From NCBI GenBank assembly GCA_041678605.1, contig JBAYNW010000035.1, forward strand, positions 1-15,767: DNA of 15,767 bases, given 5' to 3'. Below are positions 1 to 5,609 of this stretch, in pieces (position 1 is the stretch's first letter; each line of letters starts with the position of its first letter). A model generated the notes under the pieces. The model saw only the letters and a program-made list of their open reading frames with translations, had not been told where the DNA came from and did not search any database. Origin of the DNA: JBAYNW01 sp041678605. Lineage in GTDB: Bacteria; Cyanobacteriota; Vampirovibrionia; Gastranaerophilales; Gastranaerophilaceae. The position numbers were made by a program, and so were the translations under genes.

Positions 1-2
1 AG

Positions 3-50
3 GCAAAAACGAAAGAAAAAATCAAAAAATCGGGATATTACGAAATGTAA
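3..50 (+). CDS. Possible C-terminal end of an upstream gene (partial)
   Basis: The third forward frame is open from the window edge and stops with TAA at 48-50, giving a lysine-rich tail ending KKSGYYEM. The first frame is also open, to a TGA at 82-84, so the frame cannot be decided. The frame-3 tail looks slightly more protein-like. No function can be assigned. The 140 bases that follow contain no gene. Confidence 0.25.
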   Translation, partial: AKTKEKIKKSGYYEM

Positions 51-169
51 ATATGAATTTTTGAACCTAAAACCCTTAACCTGAGTGCATTTCAAAAAAT
101 CACACACTTTTTCCGTAAGCTCACCTGCCTCTTTTTTTATTACAAAACTGTTACAAAAACCAATTCTGT

Positions 170-192
170 TTACAACAAATATTTTGTAGTAA
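170..192. promoter_or_regulatory. 23-nt dyad, candidate operator of dapF
   Basis: Arm TTAC-a-ACAAA (170-179) is mirrored by TTTGT-a-GTAA (183-192) around the centre TAT; 9 of 11 base pairs match. It ends directly before the candidate -35 box of dapF (193-198). Two further TTACAAAA copies lie at 140-147 and 151-158, so a TTACAAMA motif occurs three times at 11- and 19-bp offsets. This geometry suits a dimeric regulator. The regulator is unknown. Confidence 0.4.
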
Positions 193-221
193 TTGTTTAA
201 AATCTTTTGCTATGGTATTAT
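193..221 (+). promoter_or_regulatory. dapF promoter, probably giving a leaderless mRNA
   Basis: TTGTTT (193-198), a 17-bp spacer and TATTAT (216-221) preceded by TGG, so an extended -10 is possible. The dapF ATG is only 7 nt beyond the -10 box, which puts the expected transcription start at or next to the start codon. There is no Shine-Dalgarno sequence. Start points were inferred from spacing alone. Confidence 0.6.
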
Positions 222-228
222 TGGTGTT

Positions 229-1053
229 ATGAAAAAAATCAAAGTAACAAAAATGCAGGGTTTGGGAAACGATTTTGTAATTCTGGACTATGAGGAATAT
301 AAAAAGTCCGGCATGGCAATGTCTGATTTGGCAAAGAAACTTTGTGACAGAAATTTTGGTATCGGGGCAGACGGCATGATTATCCCGAATTTAACTCCGA
401 ATGAAAATGCTCAAATCGGTTGGTATTTCTACAACTCCGACGGCACCACCGCCCAAATGTGCGGAAACGGCATCAGGTGCTTTGCAAAATACGCCAAAGA
501 CAATAAACTTGTAAGTTCAAATAAATTCAAAGTGGAAACTCTCGCCGGAATTATTGTCCCAGAAATTTTGGAGGACGGAACGGTAAGAGTTAACATGTCA
601 AAGCCAAGGGGAAAATGTAAAAAAGACAAACTCACAATTGTTGACAGAACTTTTGAAATAAATATCATTTCCATGGGAAATCCGCACTGCGTAATTTTCA
701 CGGAAGGAAAAGAAAATTTGCTTGAGATGGCAAAAATTTACGGGCCAAAAATAGAACGCCACCCGCTTTTTCCTGAAAAAACCAACGTTGAGTTTGTAAA
801 AATCATTTCAAGAAACGAAATTGATTTGCTGGTATATGAACGCGGATGCGGAATAACTTTGGCTTGCGGAACAGGTGCATGTGCAAGTGTTGTTGCAGGA
901 ATTTTAAATAACTTAACAGACAATAAAGTTAAAGTGAATTTGCTCGGTGGGGCGTTAACGATTGATTGGCAAGGTTCTTCAGAAGATTTAGAAAAAGATG
1001 TTTTCATGAGCGGGCCTGCAGAATACAGTTTTTTTGCTGAATACATATTGTAA
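229..1053 (+). CDS. dapF: Diaminopimelate epimerase DapF
   Basis: Interconverts LL- and meso-diaminopimelate in the cytoplasm, the last step before lysine and the source of the peptidoglycan cross-linking residue. From the ATG at 229 the protein is 274 aa, the normal family length. Visible motifs are GLGNDFV (residues 11-17), GADG (46-49), the first catalytic cysteine in MCGNGIRC (Cys78), GNPH (150-153), NVEFV, and the second catalytic cysteine in ACGTGACA (Cys213). The loop before Cys213 reads ERGCGITLACGTG where many DapF proteins have ERGxGET; the Glu is Ile here, and from memory cyanobacterial enzymes also lack it. An in-frame TTG at 193 would add 12 residues, but that codon is part of the promoter, so ATG 229 is preferred. 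It lies 57 bp upstream of rpsF and may be transcribed with it. Identification is secure. Confidence 0.97.
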   Translation: MKKIKVTKMQGLGNDFVILDYEEYKKSGMAMSDLAKKLCDRNFGIGADGMIIPNLTPNENAQIGWYFYNSDGTTAQMCGNGIRCFAKYAKDNKLVSSNKFKVETLAGIIVPEILEDGTVRVNMSKPRGKCKKDKLTIVDRTFEINIISMGNPHCVIFTEGKENLLEMAKIYGPKIERHPLFPEKTNVEFVKIISRNEIDLLVYERGCGITLACGTGACASVVAGILNNLTDNKVKVNLLGGALTIDWQGSSEDLEKDVFMSGPAEYSFFAEYIL

Positions 1054-1070
1054 TTTTTTTGTTTATGTTA

Positions 1071-1093
1071 ATATTTTAATACCGCCGAAATAT
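1071..1093 (+). promoter_or_regulatory. Candidate S6:S18 autoregulatory leader hairpin
   Basis: ATATTT (1071-1076) can pair with AAATAT (1088-1093), extended by a T-G wobble, closing a loop that contains CCGCCG (1082-1087). In other bacteria the S6:S18 complex binds a CCG-bearing structure in the rpsF leader and represses the operon. The position just before the rpsF Shine-Dalgarno fits. The stem is short and all A-T, so this is tentative. Confidence 0.25.
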
Positions 1094-1110
1094 AAAAGGA
1101 GAATAAAAAA

Positions 1111-1413
1111 TTGAAGAATTACGAATTATTAGCAATATTCAAGCCGAATCTGGATGCTGAGGAAGTGGAAAAAAACCTTTCAAAAATTGAAGAAACGATT
1201 GCAAGTTACAAAGGCAAAATTCTTAGCGTGGATAAAATCGGACGCAAAAAATTGGCATATGATATACAAAAATTCAGAGATGGATTTTTTGTATCTCAAA
1301 TACTTACAATTCCTGCGGAAAAAGTTACCGAATTCAAAAGACAGTTAAAACTCAACGAAAGTGTACTGAGAATTATGTTTTTGGAAGTCGGCAAAAATTG
1401 TGCAGTAAGATAG
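1111..1413 (+). CDS. rpsF: Small ribosomal subunit protein bS6
   Basis: Component of the 30S platform, which binds 16S rRNA as a heterodimer with bS18. The 100-aa protein has the family opening KNYELLAIFKPNLD, the segment GKILSVDKIGRKKLAYDIQK and the C-terminal strand LNESVLRIMFLEV. The start is an unusual TTG at 1111: a strong AAAGGAG Shine-Dalgarno lies at 1095-1101 with suitable spacing, and the reading MKNYELL matches the usual bS6 N-terminus. No better ATG exists in frame. It leads a tight rpsF-ssb-rpsR operon, with 14 bp to ssb. Confidence 0.97.
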   Translation: MKNYELLAIFKPNLDAEEVEKNLSKIEETIASYKGKILSVDKIGRKKLAYDIQKFRDGFFVSQILTIPAEKVTEFKRQLKLNESVLRIMFLEVGKNCAVR

Positions 1414-1427
1414 ATTAGGGTGGACTT

Positions 1428-1823
1428 ATGACAATAGCAAAAGCAGTAGTAACGGGAACTATATACCGAGCACCGGAAAAACGTTTTACATCAAACGATG
1501 TTGCGATTTGGACGTTTGTTATGGATATCGGAGAAAAAGACGAAACGCTTATCAGGGTTATTTCAAAAAGAACCGTCCTTGACGGGATTGTTTCAAGCCT
1601 CAACAAAGGCGATAGAACTTTGGTTGAAGGCAGACTCCAGATTGCGACTGCGAAGATGGATGACGGGTCTGAAAGAAAAATATACGAAATAGAGGCCGGT
1701 GCAATTGAAAAAATGGGCGGCACTTCAGCAGCTCCCAAAAACACCGACAATGGAGAAATCGTCAAATTCGCACAGGAAGAATTTTCTGACGAATTGATAG
1801 GTGAAGACGAAATACCTTTTTAA
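1428..1823 (+). CDS. ssb: Single-stranded DNA-binding protein
   Basis: Coats single-stranded DNA during replication and repair and recruits partners through its C-terminal tip. It is 131 aa, short for the family because the disordered linker is brief (about residues 98-118). An OB-fold occupies roughly residues 3-97, with AVVTGTIYRAPEKRFTSN, the aromatic DNA-binding stretch AIWTFVMDI and TLVEGRLQI. The acidic tip ends GEDEIPF, the canonical partner-binding signature. ATG 1428 follows a GGTGGA Shine-Dalgarno. It sits between the genes for bS6 and bS18, a widely conserved arrangement. No second ssb is seen in the window. Confidence 0.96.
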   Translation: MTIAKAVVTGTIYRAPEKRFTSNDVAIWTFVMDIGEKDETLIRVISKRTVLDGIVSSLNKGDRTLVEGRLQIATAKMDDGSERKIYEIEAGAIEKMGGTSAAPKNTDNGEIVKFAQEEFSDELIGEDEIPF

Positions 1824-1870
1824 AGTGAATAGGTAATTAATAATTTAAACAATAAGGAGAACAAACGCAA

Positions 1871-2107
1871 ATGGCACGAGACAGAGATCAGGACAAGAAC
1901 AAAAAGCACAAGAACTGCAGTTTTTGCGTTGACAAAATAGACTTTGTTGACTACAAAGATGCAGCTAAAATAAAGAGATATTTAACCGAAGCAGGTAAAA
2001 TTATCCCGAGAAGGATTACTGGAACCTGTGCAAAACACCAAAGAATGATTGCCGCCGCCGTTAAGCGTGCAAGAGAAGCTTCTATTATAAGTTACGTTTT
2101 TGACTAG
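1871..2107 (+). CDS. rpsR: Small ribosomal subunit protein bS18, zinc-type variant
   Basis: Partner of bS6 in the 30S platform. The 78-aa protein carries the signature YKDAAKIKRYLTEAGKIIPR followed by RRITGTCAKHQR (residues 47-58) and a basic helix AAAVKRAREA. Four potential zinc ligands are present: Cys16 and Cys19 in CSFC, and Cys53 and His56 in TCAKH, so this is the ligand-retaining form of bS18 rather than the metal-free form. The start is ATG 1871, behind an AAGGAG Shine-Dalgarno. It is the last gene of the operon; no clear terminator follows, only the hairpin mosaic at 2108-2310. Confidence 0.96.
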   Translation: MARDRDQDKNKKHKNCSFCVDKIDFVDYKDAAKIKRYLTEAGKIIPRRITGTCAKHQRMIAAAVKRAREASIISYVFD

Positions 2108-2310
2108 GGTCTGTTGCACAAAAAGTAAACACGTCTGCTGAACTCGTTTCAGCATCTCATGAGCGAACGACAATGCGACCCTGCCTCTTGTTTTCTTTGC
2201 GAGGAACGAGCTTAGAAAACAGTGTCGGGAAGATAGATTTTGTTTACAAAATCATCTCCGCGGAAACAAGTTCAGGGCGACGTTTCTCCGGAATATGTGT
2301 CAACAAATAG
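2108..2310. repeat. Intergenic mosaic of stem-loops, probably dispersed-repeat relics
   Basis: No gene is visible here. Four structures occur in order. TGCTGAA/TTCAGCA (2136-2154) has a 5-nt loop. TGTTTTCT/AGAAAACA (2189-2221) is followed by AGAT-a-GATTTTG/CAAAATC-ATCT (2231-2257), an 11-bp stem with one bulged A and a TTTA loop. Last comes the perfect palindrome TCCGCGGA (2257-2264). The left edge (GGTCTGTTGCACAA) resembles insertion-sequence ends, and the right edge read backwards (TTTGTTGACACA) is weakly similar. Base composition is richer in GC than the flanks. None of the stems has a T-tract, so a terminator role is not supported. Confidence 0.45.
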
Positions 2311-2319
2311 GGGATAAAT

Positions 2320-2508
2320 ATGGATAACAAAGTTACTATCAGGTCAGATAGAAAAAGCGATTATAAATTTAATTATAAAGGTGAAGAGGTTGTTTTGAAA
2401 GCAGGCAGTATAATAAGTATTGCCGACGGTTTAACCGATGTTGTTTTGCCGACCTGTGCGATGAAAATTATAAATAACCTTATAGTTATAAAAGACGACG
2501 TGAAATAA
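2320..2508 (+). CDS. Small hypothetical protein (62 aa)
   Basis: I do not recognise this protein. ATG 2320 has an AGGGG Shine-Dalgarno (about 2308-2313). The sequence is mixed and soluble, with no signal peptide or membrane segment: it opens charged (MDNKVTIRSDRKSDYKFNYKG), then has alternating hydrophobic stretches such as EEVVLKAGSIISIADGL and AMKIINNLIVIKDD, suggesting a small beta-rich domain. It follows the hairpin mosaic and converges on the minus-strand gene at 2554. A real gene is likely from the ribosome-binding site and codon use, but short ORFs can mislead. Confidence 0.6.
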   Translation: MDNKVTIRSDRKSDYKFNYKGEEVVLKAGSIISIADGLTDVVLPTCAMKIINNLIVIKDDVK

Positions 2509-2553
2509 GGAACGGCAAACGATAAAGAGTAAAAGAGCTGTTATGAAATCAAC

Positions 2554-3270
2554 TCATCCGGCCGCGTTGTTTATCGCATTTAGGTTTTTTGAAATTTGCG
2601 AATGAATTACGTTTGCTTTGTTCAGATAAGCGGTAAGTTTTTCATAGCGGCTAATCGTTTCGCCGTAAGGGACCTGCATTTTTATTAGTTCATCAACGCT
2701 CAGATTTATATTGGAAAGGTTTTCCAAAGCCTCTTTAAGAGCTTGGCTGTGGCAGAATTTTTTTGAAATTTTTGTAAGCACTTTTTTTGCAAAATTCTTT
2801 TTAATTTTTGAGAGCGGATTAAGTTTTTTGCCGGAGGTAAAATTTATTGCAGAAGCAATTTGCCCGGATATTTTTGCACTAAGCCCCAGTTCGGAGTATT
2901 TTTTGTTTAATTCTGCCAGTTCTTGTTCAATTTTTTGTTTTCTGTCTTTGAGGTCGGAGATTTGTATTTCATAGCCCAAACTTTCCAGAGCGTCCACTTC
3001 TGAGCTGATTTTAGACAAAAGCTCTTCAAGAATTCCGATTTTATGTTCTATTTTAAACATCTCGTCTGAAATTTCCTGATATGCATTATTTTCCAATATG
3101 TTTGAATCGTAATCATTAATTCTGCTGCCGGAAGCGGGAGTTTCTTCTTTTTTGGGTTCAACTTCTTTTTTATAATTTGACGCAAAAAAGTTGGCATCGG
3201 ATGGGTTGTTCAATGCTGCTGCAAAAATATTTTCGTTATTAGGGCGTATTTTCCCGAATTTTACATCCAT
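2554..3270 (-). CDS. Hypothetical coiled-coil protein (238 aa)
   Basis: Family unknown. The N-terminal ~60 residues look disordered and polar (NNPSDANFFASNYKKEVEPKK), followed by a long heptad-rich region from about residue 65 to 130 (EISDEMFKIEHKIGILEELL and KDRKQKIEQELAELNKKYSE), which predicts a coiled coil. A basic patch KKLNPLSKIKKNFAKKVLTK follows, then a second helical segment to the C-terminus. No signal peptide or membrane helix is seen, so it is probably cytoplasmic, perhaps structural or a scaffold; that is a guess. The start ATG at 3268-3270 lacks a Shine-Dalgarno and lies 7 nt from a TATTAT box. It is divergent from serS, with 160 bp between the start codons. Confidence 0.75.
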   Translation of the reverse strand: MDVKFGKIRPNNENIFAAALNNPSDANFFASNYKKEVEPKKEETPASGSRINDYDSNILENNAYQEISDEMFKIEHKIGILEELLSKISSEVDALESLGYEIQISDLKDRKQKIEQELAELNKKYSELGLSAKISGQIASAINFTSGKKLNPLSKIKKNFAKKVLTKISKKFCHSQALKEALENLSNINLSVDELIKMQVPYGETISRYEKLTAYLNKANVIHSQISKNLNAINNAAG

Positions 3271-3277
3271 ACCATAT

Positions 3278-3283
3278 ATAATA
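3278..3283 (-). promoter_or_regulatory. Candidate -10 box of the coiled-coil gene
   Basis: On the minus strand TATTAT is followed by 7 nt and then ATG, the same spacing as at dapF. The matching -35 region (GTCAAA, 17 bp upstream) is poor. If used, the transcript would begin at or next to the start codon. Confidence 0.35.
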
Positions 3284-3380
3284 ACCGAATTTCAATCCAT
3301 TTTGACCCTACGTGCGGTGGATATTCAAAGCGAATGAACGGGGACGGGGAAAGATTTGATTTAAAAAACCGGCCTTCTGT

Positions 3381-3408
3381 TTGCCTTTCGCTTTTTTTTT
3401 GGTATTAT
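3381..3408 (+). promoter_or_regulatory. serS promoter
   Basis: TTGCCT (3381-3386), a 16-bp spacer and TATTAT (3403-3408) with an extended TGG before it. The string GGTATTATTG is identical to that at the dapF promoter. Here a short leader with a GAGGA ribosome-binding site (3421-3425) precedes the ATG at 3430. Confidence 0.55.
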
Positions 3409-3429
3409 TGTGGTAAAAGTGAGGATGCT

Positions 3430-4695
3430 ATGTTAGATATTAAATTAATAAGAGAAAATCCTGAAAAGGTTAACGAACTTTTAAAGCGAAGAAATCCCGA
3501 CTTGTCAATTGACGAGGTTATCAAAATCGATACCCAAAGAAGAGCCATGCAAACTCAGACGGACGAGCTTCGTGCCAAGAGAAAGACCGAATCGCAGCAA
3601 ATCGGCGAACTCAAAAAAAAGGGCGAAAACACCGACGAAATTCAGGAGGATATGAGAAAAATCGGCGATGAAATAAACGCTCTGGAAGAGATAGAAACTG
3701 AACTTGACCAAAAACAAAGAACTCTGCTGCTTAATATTCCTAACATACCCGACGAAACCACTCCAATCGGCAAATCCGAAGACGACAACAAAATTGTCGC
3801 AGGATGTGGAGAGCCGACAGAAGCCGAATTTGAGCTAAAACCTCACTGGGATTTGGTTGAAGAAAAGGGATTGGTGGATTTTGAAAGAGGGGTTAAACTC
3901 TCGCAGTCAAGATTTGTGCTTTACAGAGGCAAAGGAGCAAAGCTGGAGCGTGCTATCATAAACTTTTTCCTTGACGTGCATACTCAAGAACACGGCTATG
4001 AGGAAATTTTGCCTCCTGTTTTGGTTAATTCTGCTGCCATGACGGGAACAGGCCAGTTGCCGAAATTTGCGGAGGATATGTATAAGTGTGAAAACGAGGA
4101 TTTGTACCTTATTCCGACCGCAGAGGTACCTGTTACAAATATTTATCAGGGTGAAATTTTATCAGAAGAAGATTTGCCCAAGTGCATGACGGCATACACC
4201 CCTTGCTTTAGGCGTGAAGCCGGTTCTGCCGGCAAAGACACCAGAGGACTTATAAGGGTTCACCAATTCAATAAAGTCGAACTGGTAAAACTTACAACAC
4301 CCGAAACAAGCCACGAGGAACACCTTAAGCTGACAAAAGACGCCGAAAAAATCCTTGAACTGTTGGAGTTGCCTTACAGAAGGGTTGAATTATGCACTGC
4401 AGATATAGGTTTCTCGGCAAATAAATGTTTTGATTTGGAAGTCTACATGCCTTCTTATAACGGCTATAAGGAAATTTCCAGCTGTTCTAACTTTGGGGAT
4501 TTTCAGGCAAGACGTGCGAATATCAGGTACAGGGAAAAATCTTCCGGCAAAGTTCAGTTTGTCCATACCCTGAACGGCTCCGGACTTGCCGTTGGAAGGA
4601 CTTTTGCGGCAATTATTGAGAATTTTCAGCAGGAAGACGGAACAATAAAAATTCCAAGAGTTTTACAGCCTTACACGGGATTTGATGTTATTTAA
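3430..4695 (+). CDS. serS: Seryl-tRNA synthetase
   Basis: Class II synthetase that charges tRNA-Ser with serine in the cytoplasm. From ATG 3430 it is 421 aa, the usual size, and begins MLDIKLIRENPEKV, the family N-terminus. Residues 33-100 form the long coiled-coil arm that grips the tRNA variable arm. The catalytic core shows motif 1 near PPVLVN (195-200), the serine-pocket segment PTAEVPVTN (229-237), motif 2 as FRREAGSAGKDTRGLIRVHQF (260-280) and motif 3 as GSGLAVGRTFAAIIENFQ (383-400). An in-frame upstream ATG at 3334 would add 32 residues across the promoter and is rejected. No terminator is seen; a repeat array starts 8 bp after the stop. Confidence 0.97.
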   Translation: MLDIKLIRENPEKVNELLKRRNPDLSIDEVIKIDTQRRAMQTQTDELRAKRKTESQQIGELKKKGENTDEIQEDMRKIGDEINALEEIETELDQKQRTLLLNIPNIPDETTPIGKSEDDNKIVAGCGEPTEAEFELKPHWDLVEEKGLVDFERGVKLSQSRFVLYRGKGAKLERAIINFFLDVHTQEHGYEEILPPVLVNSAAMTGTGQLPKFAEDMYKCENEDLYLIPTAEVPVTNIYQGEILSEEDLPKCMTAYTPCFRREAGSAGKDTRGLIRVHQFNKVELVKLTTPETSHEEHLKLTKDAEKILELLELPYRRVELCTADIGFSANKCFDLEVYMPSYNGYKEISSCSNFGDFQARRANIRYREKSSGKVQFVHTLNGSGLAVGRTFAAIIENFQQEDGTIKIPRVLQPYTGFDVI

Positions 4696-4703
4696 CGAAG
4701 GAG

Positions 4704-4764
4704 TCGAATGGTTGAATGGTCGAACGGTTCAATTACCAATTACCAATTACCAATTACCAATTTC
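4704..4764. repeat. Composite tandem array: octamers then heptamers (copy 1)
   Basis: Three octamers fit TYGAANGG (TCGAATGG, TTGAATGG and TCGAACGG at 4704-4727). Four heptamers CAATTAC follow (4730-4757), then a decayed fifth, then TTTCCTTTTC. The same order recurs at 15433-15510. It occupies the space between serS and the tRNA-Leu promoter. Spacers are absent, so this is not a CRISPR array. Confidence 0.9.
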
Positions 4765-4779
4765 CTTTTCCCGTTTTTA

Positions 4780-4788
4780 TGCTAAAAT
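4780..4788 (+). promoter_or_regulatory. Extended -10 of tRNA-Leu
   Basis: TGCTAAAAT places an extended -10 ten bases before the tRNA 5' end. A weak -35 (TTTCCT, 4761-4766) with 16-bp spacing lies at the edge of the heptamer array, so array length may set the upstream promoter context. Confidence 0.5.
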
Positions 4789-4797
4789 GACATGTAT

Positions 4798-4880
4798 GCC
4801 GAAGTGGTGGAATGGTAGACACGCATGCTTCAGGTGCATGTGAGTGCAAGCTTGTGCAGGTTCAAGTCCTGTCTTCGGCA
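4798..4880 (+). tRNA. tRNA-Leu (anticodon CAG)
   Basis: The 83-nt cloverleaf pairs GCCGAAG with CTTCGGC in the acceptor stem. It has the D-arm with GGTAGACA, the anticodon stem CATGC/GCATG around the loop TTCAGGT, a long class II variable arm, and the T-arm GCAGG-TTCAAGT-CCTGT. The discriminator base is A, as expected for leucine. The anticodon CAG reads CUG. The CCA tail is not encoded (ATT follows), so it must be added after transcription. Confidence 0.96.
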
Positions 4881-4906
4881 ATTCATTTGATACTTTGACA
4901 ACTCGG

Positions 4907-5413
4907 TTATATTATGTGTTTGTCTTTTGTTGCTTTGAGTTCTTTTATTCTTTCAAGTCTTTCTTCTAATCTTTTTTTATTTAAGATTTTTACATTTTCA
5001 TCGGTGTTTTGACCCATTTCAGTTATTAAATAATTCCTCAGTTTTTTCGTTTTGGGATACATTCTTCTAAATTCTTCCATAAATGCTGTATATAGGTGAT
5101 TGCTGCGTTTACAGGTTTTGGCTCTGTCTGCCCTCCAGATTAGTGAGCCTAAGTTTTTCATTTTTTTAATTCCGGCAGCATAAATATTATAGGAAAAATT
5201 GTTCTGAAATTCGGGATTATCTTTTGTGAATATCTCTGAAACAGATTTTTTAAGGGGAACGGCTTCATACATTAAAGCAACCGAAGGATTACCGGTTCCT
5301 TCAATCAAAAAATCATGCATAGCCGCTCTAACTTCATTTTTTGAATCTTTAATTTTTAAAAGTTCGTAGGCCTTATTAATATTCATTTCTATTGATTTTG
5401 GATTTACTCTCAT
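4907..5413 (-). CDS. Hypothetical protein (168 aa)
   Basis: I do not recognise the family. The start ATG at 5411-5413 has an AAAGGA Shine-Dalgarno 7 nt upstream and a good promoter (5432-5459). The sequence is charged and mostly helical with no signal or membrane segment. Notable stretches are MNINKAYELLKIKDSKNEVR, GTGNPSVALMYEAVPLKKSV, LIWRADRAKTCKRSNHLYTAF and a lysine/glutamate-rich C-terminal helix (KKRLEERLERIKELKATKDK). The 3' end lies 26 bp from the 3' end of tRNA-Leu on the other strand, and no terminator is visible between them. It is divergent from the tetR operon. Confidence 0.75.
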   Translation of the reverse strand: MRVNPKSIEMNINKAYELLKIKDSKNEVRAAMHDFLIEGTGNPSVALMYEAVPLKKSVSEIFTKDNPEFQNNFSYNIYAAGIKKMKNLGSLIWRADRAKTCKRSNHLYTAFMEEFRRMYPKTKKLRNYLITEMGQNTDENVKILNKKRLEERLERIKELKATKDKHII

Positions 5414-5431
5414 TTTTTAGTCCTTTCTTTT

Positions 5432-5459
5432 TTATTATGCATGCTTTAAAACCAGTCAA
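5432..5459 (-). promoter_or_regulatory. Promoter of the 168-aa hypothetical gene
   Basis: On the minus strand TTGACT (5459-5454), a 16-bp spacer and TAATAA (5437-5432). The leader is short and carries the Shine-Dalgarno of the gene. Confidence 0.5.
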
Positions 5460-5488
5460 TAATTTTTTTGCCGGCTTTGAAGATAAAT

Positions 5489-5505
5489 TGCAACAATTTG
5501 TTACA
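5489..5505. promoter_or_regulatory. 17-nt dyad in the divergent promoter region
   Basis: TGcAACAA and TTGTTaCA are symmetrical around a central T with one mismatched pair. It lies between the two divergent promoters and could bind a dimeric regulator, perhaps the TetR protein, though its sequence differs from the spacer palindrome at 5561-5570. Confidence 0.3.
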
Positions 5506-5550
5506 TTTTTATTCGAAATTTTCAACAAAACTTAATCGCCCCCTTCACAC

Positions 5551-5579
5551 TTGACTTAAACAAACGTTTGATTTATAAT
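5551..5579 (+). promoter_or_regulatory. Promoter of the tetR-exporter operon
   Basis: TTGACT (5551-5556), a 17-bp spacer and a perfect TATAAT (5574-5579): the closest match to the sigma-70 consensus in the window. Start of transcription is expected near 5586, leaving a ~25-nt leader with the Shine-Dalgarno GAAGAGG (5598-5604). Confidence 0.8.
5558..5573. promoter_or_regulatory. Palindromic operator inside the promoter spacer
   Basis: CAAACGTTTG (5561-5570) is a perfect 10-bp palindrome, and AA/TT extend the symmetry on both sides after one mismatch. It sits between the -35 and -10 boxes of the tetR promoter, the classical place for a TetR-family autorepressor to block RNA polymerase. That the adjacent TetR protein binds it is inferred from position. 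Confidence 0.6.
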
Positions 5580-5609
5580 GTGGGTGAGCATGGCAAAGAA
5601 GAGGTTAAT

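Noticed and set aside
193..228. TTG start giving DapF 12 extra residues
   Set aside because: The TTG is the -35 box, the extra residues are unlike DapF, and ATG 229 gives the standard 274-aa length.
738..1046. 102-codon minus-strand frame opposite dapF
   Set aside because: Antisense shadow of a well-conserved gene, with no ribosome-binding site or recognisable protein.
3334..3429. N-terminal extension of seryl-tRNA synthetase
   Set aside because: It covers the promoter; the family N-terminus MLDIKLIREN begins at ATG 3430 behind GAGGA.
4704..4764. Tandem repeats considered as a CRISPR array
   Set aside because: Units are 7-8 bp and directly adjacent, with no spacers and no cas genes nearby.
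4798..4907. tRNA-Leu as an integration site of a mobile island
   Set aside because: No integrase gene and no repeated copy of the tRNA 3' end were seen in the window.
5568..5609. TTG or GTG starts extending the TetR protein
   Set aside because: TTG 5568 lies before the -10 box and GTG 5580 immediately follows it; GTG 5610 has a good Shine-Dalgarno.
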